DNA of 64,000 nt from Roseovarius confluentis (lineage in GTDB: Bacteria; Pseudomonadota; Alphaproteobacteria; Rhodobacterales; Rhodobacteraceae), in contig NZ_PPFE01000001.1 of NCBI RefSeq assembly GCF_002917925.1, positions 434,001 to 498,000 on the forward strand, read 5' to 3'. The notes under the pieces are model-generated. The model was not told where the DNA came from. It searched no databases and saw only the letters and a list, made by a program, of their open reading frames with translations. A program made the position numbers and the translations under genes. Of this stretch, positions 55,135 to 62,857 are shown piece after piece; within the stretch, counting starts at the first letter, position 1; the number at the start of each line of letters is the position of its first letter.

Positions 55135-58100
55135 TTACTTGACCAGAAGCCGGGCTTCGTGCTTTTTAAGCGACCGGCGTGCGGCGGTGTAGGCCTTCAG
55201 GCCCTCTGCCTCCGACAATTCGGGGAAGAGCTCGAAGATCTCGTTGCGCTGGTCGTTGCCCATCGCGTCGAGCACCGTGTCGCCGGGCTGGAAGCTTTCG
55301 GTCCAGGCGCCATTGGACAGCACCACCTCGTGTTGGTCGAACATGAAGTGGATGTAGCTGACCGAGCTGGCCTCGACCGAGGTCACACCTTCCATGCCGG
55401 TGAGGTGCTTGGCGGCTGCCAGAACCTCGCGGTCCTCGAAGTAGAGCGCCGACTTCTCGTTGTTGATCAGCAGGCGGTGCTGCGGCGAGACCATCATGTC
55501 ACGTTCCGGCAGGCCGTGGCCCAGCGAACCGGCACGGATCAGGACCGGCTGCAGGTGCGGCGCGCTGACCAGCTCCTGCCCCGACAGATCGCGGCGGCCC
55601 ACCCAACGGATCTCTTGCAGGCCGTTGTCGCGAGTGATGATCTTGTCGCCTTCGCGCAGGTCTTCGACCAGACGCTCACCTTTCGGCGTTGCGATGACCG
55701 TTCCCGGCGTGAAGCAGGGAATGATGTCCTCGATCTCGGTGAACTTCAGCGTGCCTTCGACATTGCCGCTGGCATCGAGGAAGTTGACCTGGCCGGTAAA
55801 GCTGTTGCCGTCCGGGTCGTTCGGCGTGGTGAGGTCCAGCGGGGTGACGCCGTCGCTCTGGACGATCTCGAACCGGCCCATCCCTTGCAGGTAAAGCTGG
55901 TCGTTCTCGTTGTCTGTCGTCGGGTCGTTGTCGCCATCCTCGGTGCCGCCGTCGATTTCGTCGCCGAAGGCTTCCTCGCGGGCATCGAAGCGGAACTCGT
56001 CCGAGCCGGCGTCACCGTACATGGTGTCTGCGCCCTGGCCACCGTAGATGGTGTCCCGGCCGTTTTCGCCATAGATCAGGTCGTCGTCGGTACCGCCATA
56101 GAGCAGGTCGCTGCCGCCGCCACCGAAGATGGTGTCGTCATCGTCCTGACCATAGACCGTGTCGTTGCCAGCCCCGGCATTGATCAGATCCTTGCCGTTG
56201 CTTTCGTCCGGGTCGGGGCCGTAGCTGCCGCCATCGGGCGCGTCGGGGATGTTGACCTGGTCGAAGGGCACGACATTGGGGTCGAGACCGCCATAGATGA
56301 GGTCGTCGCCCGCGCCGGACGAGATCGTGTCGTCGCCTTCGCCGCCGACGATGGTGTCGGCGCCCCAGAGCGTGGTGATCTCGTCGTCGTCAAGGCCGCC
56401 GTCGACATAGTTGTCGCCCGCGCCGGCATTGATCGTGTCGTTATCATCGCCGGTATAGATCGTGTCGTTGCCGTTGCCGGTATTGACCAGATCGCGGTCG
56501 TCGTTGGGATCGGCATCCGCCGGGACGGCCGGGAACGGACCGTAGGACGGGAAGCCGTCATCGGGCAGAGGCAGACCGCTGTTGAGCGACGTGTCGATGT
56601 AGTTGTCCCCGTGGCCGCCATCGACCGTGTCCGAACCGTCGCCGGAATAGACCGTGTCGTTGCCGTCGCCGGTATCTATCTTGTCGTCGCCGTTGCCGCC
56701 GTCGACGCTGTCGTCGCCTGCGCCGGTTTCCACGTCGATCGGGCCGTCGGCATCCTCGGCGTCGATGGTGTCATTTCCGCTGCCGGTGATGATCCGCTCG
56801 ATCTCTTCGAAGGTGATGTCGGGCGTGTCGTCGGCATCCAGGCCGTTGACCGTGCCGTTCTCGGGATCGGCGTCTTCCAGGGTGACGGTCAGATCGTCGG
56901 TCTGGTCGCCGAGGTTCAGGATGTCGCCCTCGTTGCCGTTTTCCGGGCCGTCGGGGTTGCCGTCGGTGCCGTCCGAGCCGCCGTAGATGGTGGCGTCGAT
57001 ATCTGCCGCCGGATCGGTGGCGTCGACAGTGAACTCGTCGTCGCCGGTGCCGCCCCAGGCGCTGTCATTGCCGCCCACGGCGATGTCGTCATCGCCCTGG
57101 CCGCCGGTGATCGAGTCTGTACCCGCACCGCCGACTATCACGTCCGCGCCGGTGCCGCCGTCGACCGTGTCGTCGCCCAGGCCGGCATTGATCGTGTCGT
57201 CGCCGCCATTGCCCTCGATGACGTCATCCAGCCCGTCGGGACCGTCGATGATATCGCCGCCGCCGTCGGTCGGGCCATTGCTGTCGTCGTAGCCGGGGTT
57301 CATGACCTCGCCGGTTTCCTCGCCGTCGACGACACCGTCGCGCTGCGGATCAGTCAGGATCGTCTCGATCTGGCTGAATTCCAGCACCGAGCCGTCCTCG
57401 AAGGTCACGGTGCCTTTCCGGGCGCCGGCATCGCTGGAGTCGGCAGAGTCGACGATCGTCACCTGGCCCGCGCCGCGCAGGTCCAGCGTGTCGTTGTCCT
57501 TGGTGTCATCCGGGCCGTTGCCGCCGACCACCTTGTCGCCGTCGCCGTCCGCACCGCTGGAGACGATGAAGGTGTCGTCGCCGCCCTCGCCGTACATCTC
57601 GTCCGCGCCGGCGCCGCCGGTGATCACGTCGTTGCCATCGTCACCCAGGCTATAGCCGGTGTCGAAATACATGTCGGTGATGTGGATGCCGGAATTGTCG
57701 TAGCCGTTCTGCGTATGCTCGACCACCACGCGCGATACCGGCCCCGCGATCGAGACATTGACGGTCGTGTCGGGGTCGTTGACGTTCTGGTACGGGCCAT
57801 CCGCGTCGGCGACGTTGCCGGTGATATTGATGTCCTTGCCACCGGTCAGGACAACCTCGATCGGGTTGTTGTCGGCGTCGTAGGCTTTCACGGTCACAAG
57901 GCCGTCACCGTCGAGGTCATTGATGTTGAATTGAACGTTTCCGACAACTTCCGAAAATTCCCATTGGAACTTGCCGGTATTGCCCTTGCCGCCGGTTTCC
58001 GAGAGCAGCGAGCTGTCGGTGTCGATCGACTCGCCGCCCGTGTCGATGCCGGCGGTGTTCAGGTTGGTGTGGTTGTCGACATCGCTTACGTGGTTCCCCG

Positions 58101-59127
58101 TATCCGCGATGCGGGTATAGGTCACATCCACACTGCCGGTGTCCTGGGTGACGGTGCTGTCCGCCTGAGCGCCCGAGACCTTGTCCCAGTTGAAGCTTTC
58201 GCGCGGTCCGTTGAAGCCCTTCTCACCGCCGGTGCCGCCATAGATGGTGTCATCGCCGCCAGCACCGTTGATCGTGTCGTCGCCGCCATTGCCATAGATC
58301 AGGTCGGCGCCATCGGTGATCTTGTCGCCGCCCTGGTCGGTGGGCGCGTTGGAGTCGTCATAGCCGAGGTCCATGTCCTCGCCGAACTCCTCGCCGTCGA
58401 CAGCGCCATCGGGGCTTGCCTTGGATTCCTCGTAGAGCGCCACGTAGTCGATCGCGCCCTGGAATTCCTTGTCGTAATGTCCGTCGTCCACTTCGCGCGC
58501 GCCGAAGCTGAATTCCTCGTCGTCATTGTCGGTCAGGTCGAAGGTCAGGCCCTTCTCGTCGCTCTCGATTGTCTCGGTCTTGCCGGTTGTCAGGTTCTCG
58601 ACCGTCAGAGTGGCGCCGGTATCGACATCGAAGGAATATTTCACGTTGACCAGGTCGCCCGGTTCGAAAAAGTCCTTCGAGGTGGACAGGGTGGCGACCG
58701 CGTCGCCGTCGTTGGTGTTGTGGTAGGTCTGAACCTTGCCATCGTTGGTGACGCGGATTTCGAAGAAGCCCTCGTCATGATTGTCGATGTTCTTTTCGCC
58801 GCGCGACAGGATCACGTCTTCGGAGCTGCCCGAGTGCGAAAACTGCGTGAACTGCGTCTCGATGGTGCCGCGATCCAGGTTGAACTGTTCGTCATCCGCA
58901 GAAGAGTACGGGTCGGCTTTGACATCGAGCACGGTGGGGTGCGAGTTGCTCCCCGCGCCCACGATCAGCTGGTCGTTGGAAAAGCTGACGTTGATGGCGT
59001 TGCCATCGCCGTGTGTCGCGTTCTGGGCAACACCGTCGTCCAGGCCGGTATCTTTCTTTTCAGCACCGCTTTTAAAATCCCACAGGCCAATCAGGCCAGT
59101 GACCGAGCTTGGATCAAAATTCGACAT
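55135..59127 (-). CDS. Large LamG/RTX/Hint secreted protein
   Basis: A 1330-residue acidic protein. The start at 59127 (MSNFDPSSVTGLIGLWDF) follows GGAGAAG. Residues 10-230 form a LamG/concanavalin-like domain (GLIGLWDFKSGAEKKDTG, VSFSNDQLIVGAGSNSHPTV). Between about 270 and 1050 there are many calcium-binding nonapeptide repeats of the GGxGxDxxx type (GGDDTINGAGGDDTIYGG, TVYGQDDDDTIFGGGGSDLL), typical of type I secretion substrates, with embedded sandwich domains. The last 190 residues are a Hint (hedgehog/intein) domain: CFTPGTVIATPKGERLVEDL near 1137, then SAPHLQPVLIRAGSLG and VSPQHRLLI, suggesting self-cleavage. No type I secretion genes are in the window. A surface or released adhesin is inferred. 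Confidence 0.93.
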   Translation of the reverse strand: MSNFDPSSVTGLIGLWDFKSGAEKKDTGLDDGVAQNATHGDGNAINVSFSNDQLIVGAGSNSHPTVLDVKADPYSSADDEQFNLDRGTIETQFTQFSHSGSSEDVILSRGEKNIDNHDEGFFEIRVTNDGKVQTYHNTNDGDAVATLSTSKDFFEPGDLVNVKYSFDVDTGATLTVENLTTGKTETIESDEKGLTFDLTDNDDEEFSFGAREVDDGHYDKEFQGAIDYVALYEESKASPDGAVDGEEFGEDMDLGYDDSNAPTDQGGDKITDGADLIYGNGGDDTINGAGGDDTIYGGTGGEKGFNGPRESFNWDKVSGAQADSTVTQDTGSVDVTYTRIADTGNHVSDVDNHTNLNTAGIDTGGESIDTDSSLLSETGGKGNTGKFQWEFSEVVGNVQFNINDLDGDGLVTVKAYDADNNPIEVVLTGGKDINITGNVADADGPYQNVNDPDTTVNVSIAGPVSRVVVEHTQNGYDNSGIHITDMYFDTGYSLGDDGNDVITGGAGADEMYGEGGDDTFIVSSGADGDGDKVVGGNGPDDTKDNDTLDLRGAGQVTIVDSADSSDAGARKGTVTFEDGSVLEFSQIETILTDPQRDGVVDGEETGEVMNPGYDDSNGPTDGGGDIIDGPDGLDDVIEGNGGDDTINAGLGDDTVDGGTGADVIVGGAGTDSITGGQGDDDIAVGGNDSAWGGTGDDEFTVDATDPAADIDATIYGGSDGTDGNPDGPENGNEGDILNLGDQTDDLTVTLEDADPENGTVNGLDADDTPDITFEEIERIITGSGNDTIDAEDADGPIDVETGAGDDSVDGGNGDDKIDTGDGNDTVYSGDGSDTVDGGHGDNYIDTSLNSGLPLPDDGFPSYGPFPAVPADADPNDDRDLVNTGNGNDTIYTGDDNDTINAGAGDNYVDGGLDDDEITTLWGADTIVGGEGDDTISSGAGDDLIYGGLDPNVVPFDQVNIPDAPDGGSYGPDPDESNGKDLINAGAGNDTVYGQDDDDTIFGGGGSDLLYGGTDDDLIYGENGRDTIYGGQGADTMYGDAGSDEFRFDAREEAFGDEIDGGTEDGDNDPTTDNENDQLYLQGMGRFEIVQSDGVTPLDLTTPNDPDGNSFTGQVNFLDASGNVEGTLKFTEIEDIIPCFTPGTVIATPKGERLVEDLREGDKIITRDNGLQEIRWVGRRDLSGQELVSAPHLQPVLIRAGSLGHGLPERDMMVSPQHRLLINNEKSALYFEDREVLAAAKHLTGMEGVTSVEASSVSYIHFMFDQHEVVLSNGAWTESFQPGDTVLDAMGNDQRNEIFELFPELSEAEGLKAYTAARRSLKKHEARLLVK

Positions 59128-59981
59128 CGTCTTCTCCATTCGGCATCACCGCACATGCGGCGACGCCAGACCAAAACCATTCCCAAAGCCAGCGACGTGA
59201 CGGCCAGGGGCAACCTGCACGGACCTCGATTATCAGGAGGGAAAGACCCGCATATCACGCGGGAACGTCGCGGAGTTCGCACTCCGCATACATTCGCTAC
59301 CAGTCTGCTGCCAAAGCAGCCCGACGATCGCACCTTTCCGCACCTAATATGATGCGTTTCGTGCGGTCGCCCCCGTGACCTACAGACATCGCCCCCCAGT
59401 TGGGCTGAGTTCGTTTTACGAGATGTGATGTGCGCCACAAAGTGAAATTTGTCAGAAAACTGTCCGAGCAATTTGCAAAAAACCACGACGAAGCGGCGAA
59501 TTAAGGCAGCCTGCAAAACACGTTCTAGTTATTGTTTCCGCGCACCCTTCGGCGAGTATCCGCGCAGCAGCCCTAAAAACAAGGACTCGGCCTTTTTCCG
59601 CCGACGCGAAAAACAATCAAAGGTAGATTGCCGTTTCCAAATCGGACGAAAGGCAACCATGGTCGGATTGTGTCGAGACTTGGGTGAAACAAACGCGTGG
59701 CTGTTTGTTGACCTAGCGTCAATCGCCTTCAGAAACGACGAATATCCACGATCCGGAAACGGTGACGCCACAATTTGAGCGAATCGACGCAAAATTTAAT
59801 TCAAATGAGGCGGTCGAATCGTTCAAGACGCCGCACGAGCCGCGACAGGACGGATCGCACATTCGGAATTCGGCGGCACGTGGCCGGAACATGTTCACAC
59901 CCCGGCGCGTTTTTGGCCTGAAGGTTTACGTTTTGAGTGCATGGTGCATGGGGCGGTTAAACCTGAAAACGGGAGTTTTAC
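59128..59981. other. Long gene-free stretch
   Basis: About 850 bases between the Hint gene and the HdeA-like gene, the longest gap in the window, more AT-rich than the surroundings from 59400 to 59830. Both genes read away from it, so it is a divergent regulatory region. Several frames of 60 to 140 codons occur but none looks like a protein. A small RNA cannot be excluded. Confidence 0.5.
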
Positions 59982-60362
59982 ATGACTTTGAGCAACACGT
60001 TTCTGAAAACCACCTCGGTCCTCGGCCTTTTCATTGCCCTTTCGCAGCCCGCCTACGCGGTGACTTGCGCCGAATTCAGCGAGATGGACGACGCTGGTCA
60101 AATGGAGGCATTCGAGACCATGGGCGGCCGCGAGAACATTCGTGACGAAGCGGTCGGTGCAGACGAAGGAGCCGACACGGACGCGTCGAGCGCCACGGAC
60201 GAACTCGGCGACCCTGACGATGACATCGGCGGCCGCGCTGCCGCGCGCGCTGCTGCGACCGGGTCGGACGAGGAACTGATGGTCGTGCTGAAGGAAGAGT
60301 GCGAGAACAACCCCGAGATGGACATGGCTGACATGTTCCGCGACGAAGACGAGTCGAAGTAA
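59982..60362 (+). CDS. HdeA-like acidic periplasmic protein
   Basis: A 126-residue precursor. A signal peptide (LKTTSVLGLFIALSQPAYA, cut after residue 26) exports it. The mature chain starts VTCAEFSEMDD and has one more cysteine at 107 (LKEECENNPEMD), so a single disulfide is likely, as in HdeA/HdeB acid-stress chaperones. Between them is a very acidic, low-complexity stretch rich in Asp, Glu and Ala. Function as a chaperone is inferred from family resemblance only; the acidic insert is unusual. Confidence 0.75.
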   Translation: MTLSNTFLKTTSVLGLFIALSQPAYAVTCAEFSEMDDAGQMEAFETMGGRENIRDEAVGADEGADTDASSATDELGDPDDDIGGRAAARAAATGSDEELMVVLKEECENNPEMDMADMFRDEDESK

Positions 60363-60378
60363 GCGACCCGAGTCAAAC

Positions 60379-60404
60379 TGGCGGCCCTTGAGACTGGGCC
60401 GCCA
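60379..60404 (+). terminator. Hairpin after the HdeA-like gene
   Basis: TGGCGGCCC and GGGCCGCCA form a 9-bp perfect stem with an 8-base loop, 16 bases after the stop. There is no T-run, so it may be a stabilising hairpin. Confidence 0.5.
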
Positions 60405-60462
60405 CGCTCCCGGTCTCATTGCAGGCCGGGACAGATGGCCCCACATCAATCCAGGAAATCAT

Positions 60463-60516
60463 TGGCACCCCAAGGCCGGATCTGATCCGGTACGCACGTC
60501 AAGGCGGGGAATTTGG
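60463..60516 (-). repeat. tRNA-Leu 3'-end remnant, copy A
   Basis: On the minus strand the segment ends CCGGATCAGATCCGG then CCTTGGGGTGCCA, which follows the T-arm, acceptor strand and CCA of tRNA-Leu(CAA), and further back CCCCGCCTTGACGTGCG matches the end of the anticodon stem and the variable arm. The 5' half of the tRNA is absent. Together with copy B at 62601 it brackets the SGNH/GSCFA pair. Confidence 0.5.
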
Positions 60517-60537
60517 AAGCATTCGAGGCAACCGAAT

Positions 60538-61335
60538 TCAATGCCGGACCTTTTGTGGCAGAGCCGCATTGATGTAATTTAAATAGTCTTCGGCGGCCAA
60601 TAGACCGTACTCCCAGTTGACATGAGCGCCATCAGGGGCCTTCGCCTGACCGAAGATACTTTCTATCTGGCGATTGAAAATTGGTAATGTCAGTCCGGTG
60701 ATTTTCGAAATTGTTTTGTCCGGCTGAGGAAGAACATGAATTCCGGCATCTGACGCAAAAGCTGCGTACCGTTGTTCCGCGAAAGAAAGAATTTCGAACA
60801 GTCGCTCATTCTCTTTCCGCAGATCTCTGCAAAATCTAAACTTCGGTGCGCTGCCCAGGAATGGCTCGACATCATCGGTAAGGCGAGGCGCAGGAATCAT
60901 ATCGACCGGAATTCCCGTGACGGAAGATCCCCAGTTCGGAATTCTTGACTGCAATATGTGGTCCAGGCACTGCGTAAAGCCATCTTTCGTCAATATTGGC
61001 GTACTTGGCTTGGCATGGACGGCTTCAACGCCGAATTGAGCCAATAACGTTATGATCTCAAGAAAGCCGTTCGTGTGCCCGGCGATCAATATCCGATCAA
61101 AGGCCTCTATCGATATGCGCGCCGCTCCATTTCTCTTGATCAATTTCCGTTCTATTTCAGGTTTCCGCGTGGCATTCTGAAGGCCAAAGCTGTGCTTGTC
61201 ACAAGTCAACTTGTAAAACTCTCGTCCCGCACATGTGAACCAAGTCAGTTCAATCTGTTCTGGGAGATTTCTTACCCTGTCAAACCCCTGCTTCAGAGAC
61301 GCCGCGTGAGAATTTCCAATTACAAGTATCTTCAT
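60538..61335 (-). CDS. SGNH-like protein, possible sugar O-acyl-modifying enzyme
   Basis: A 265-residue protein. ILVIGNSHAASLKQGFD at the start has the GNSH form of the SGNH nucleophile block I (Ser9), and APDGAHVNWEYG near residue 238 may give the late Asp-x2-His of the triad. This pattern occurs in hydrolases and acyltransferases acting on surface polysaccharides. The start overlaps the stop of the GSCFA gene by four bases (ATGA), so both are made together. Composition is lower in GC than the neighbours, fitting transfer. Substrate unknown. Confidence 0.7.
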   Translation of the reverse strand: MKILVIGNSHAASLKQGFDRVRNLPEQIELTWFTCAGREFYKLTCDKHSFGLQNATRKPEIERKLIKRNGAARISIEAFDRILIAGHTNGFLEIITLLAQFGVEAVHAKPSTPILTKDGFTQCLDHILQSRIPNWGSSVTGIPVDMIPAPRLTDDVEPFLGSAPKFRFCRDLRKENERLFEILSFAEQRYAAFASDAGIHVLPQPDKTISKITGLTLPIFNRQIESIFGQAKAPDGAHVNWEYGLLAAEDYLNYINAALPQKVRH

Positions 61336-62417
61336 TGGCTTCCAAAACCGTCCAGAAGCATCTCCTCACAAACCAGATCGTCCTCTGAATCCATGTCGTG
61401 ATCCTCTGCAAGCCCGGGGCTTGAGACACCGCCCTCGATCGTCAATTCACTGTTATATCCATGCGCCTTCAGAAAAGAATTCATGACCAATTCAACGGCC
61501 GAGGGTTTCACGGTTCTCAGGTTGGAAGCGAACGCACCACCTTGGTTCTTTTGTGATGTCGTCATTTCGTAAGAGGGGAAGTAGTCCACGTTCTCGAACG
61601 AGTCATAAAGCTCCGCACAGACTGCGCGCAAAATCGACTTTGAGCGTACAGTCGCGATTTCGACATGCTGGCCCGACATGGTTGCCGTCAACGGAACGGG
61701 CGAGACCGTGACTAGGAACCTCACCTCTGGATTTCTGGACATCATCCTTTCACGGAATTCGAGGAAATCAGAAAGAACGTCCGAATAACCCAGGTTTTTG
61801 AAAGTGTATGTTTCATCATCGTGGGTACCGGCGATCACTCCTGGCGCGACGGGATAAACTTCGCCAGACGCTCGATGTGCCCAAGTCTCTGTTAATCCGA
61901 ATGTGAAAACAAAAATATCTGCTTTTGAGAATGCTTGCCGGACACAATCCAGATGATGTTTCCGATTTTCTCTGACGGTTTCTGCCAGCTCGAAACCCGC
62001 TATGTCGATATTCGGCCTTTGACTATCGAAATACGTAGCATCTTTCTCCCAGATGGGATCAGTCAGCTCCAGATCGCCATGCGCCTCTTTATCAAGCTGT
62101 AACAACTGTCGAGAGGTGTAAATGTTGCCATACCGGGCAGAATACAGGTCAAAACCCAAAGCTCTGCGGGTTTCCACAGGAATAGCTTTCAATCCTCGCT
62201 GTGGAAAAGGCTCTTCGTCTACGACATTGAACCCTTCTTCTTTGAGCGATCTTCCGATGTGCTGCGCGAAGCAGGACCCGGCCGTTACAAACCGGTCACT
62301 CTTTCGGATTGGAAATTTGGGCGTGTACAGCTCATGAATGGCATTCTCATGCCTTTGAACGACACCTTGTCGCCAAAACGCTTGGGGAGGCAACTTGGAA
62401 TAAGGTGAGTTTGCCAT
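61332..62417 (-). CDS. GSCFA-domain protein
   Basis: A 361-residue protein with the name-giving motif AGSCFAQHIG (residues 46-55), then FDLYSARYGNIYTSRQLLQL, IFVFTFGLTETW and FLVTVSPVPLTAT, all typical of the GSCFA family, related to SGNH hydrolases. GSCFA proteins occur near polysaccharide biosynthesis genes, but their reaction is not known. It is encoded upstream of, and overlaps, the SGNH-like gene. Low GC and isolation from other sugar genes suggest acquisition by transfer. Confidence 0.87.
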   Translation of the reverse strand: MANSPYSKLPPQAFWRQGVVQRHENAIHELYTPKFPIRKSDRFVTAGSCFAQHIGRSLKEEGFNVVDEEPFPQRGLKAIPVETRRALGFDLYSARYGNIYTSRQLLQLDKEAHGDLELTDPIWEKDATYFDSQRPNIDIAGFELAETVRENRKHHLDCVRQAFSKADIFVFTFGLTETWAHRASGEVYPVAPGVIAGTHDDETYTFKNLGYSDVLSDFLEFRERMMSRNPEVRFLVTVSPVPLTATMSGQHVEIATVRSKSILRAVCAELYDSFENVDYFPSYEMTTSQKNQGGAFASNLRTVKPSAVELVMNSFLKAHGYNSELTIEGGVSSPGLAEDHDMDSEDDLVCEEMLLDGFGSQ

Positions 62418-62857
62418 ACCAGCTTTCAGTCCACGGGTTTTCGGAAACGTTAATACAACAAGAGACTAGTCGATTCTTTTCAATGATACCAAGGCAGAGT
62501 TCTTATGTGGGACCTGCGCGATTTGTTCGGACCAAGGGATAATCCGCCTCGCCAATGAAGCCATCGGCGGTTCCGCGTCTGACCTGCCCACCGAGGTACC
62601 TAGCACCCAAGGCCGGACCCGAACCGGCATGCCCTTTAAGGCGGGGGTTTTGACCCCTGCAAACACCTGCGTGTTTCGGCGAACGTGAAAGGCGGGATGC
62701 GCCACGTAGGTCTAACGGTGCGTCATAGAGCAAAGCTATTCATCAATCGTCGATTAGTGCCTATACAAAGACGGCCCGAGGGGGTATTGCCCGGCACTTG
62801 CCGGCGGTCCAAGCGCCGCCCGGCTGACACGTCTTTCCCAGGAAAAGCACCAGGCCC
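62418..62857. other. Gene-free stretch with tRNA remnant
   Basis: About 440 bases between the GSCFA gene and the helicase, which are divergent. It contains copy B of the tRNA-Leu remnant and must hold both promoters. No gene is supported. Confidence 0.5.
62601..62660 (-). repeat. tRNA-Leu 3'-end remnant, copy B
   Basis: On the minus strand it reads GCAGGGGTCAAAACCCCCGC (anticodon arm, CAA), a short variable arm, then GCCGGTTCGGGTCCGGCC (T-arm) and TTGGGTGCTA. It follows the 3' two-thirds of tRNA-Leu(CAA) but the D-arm, the 5' acceptor strand and an intact anticodon loop are missing, so it is not a working tRNA. Copy A (60463-60516) matches it through the block CCAAGGCCGGA and AAGGCGGGG on the plus strand. 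Confidence 0.6.

Noticed and set aside
54967..59352. A 1461-codon open frame on the plus strand opposite the RTX/Hint gene
   Set aside because: It is the mirror of high-GC Gly/Asp repeats, whose complement rarely has stops. The protein is a monotonous run of Val, Ala, Asp and Arg without domains, whereas the minus strand gives clear LamG, RTX and Hint domains.
62601..62660. A working tRNA-Leu(CAA)
   Set aside because: The T-arm and anticodon arm are visible, but the D-arm and 5' acceptor strand are missing and the anticodon loop is short.
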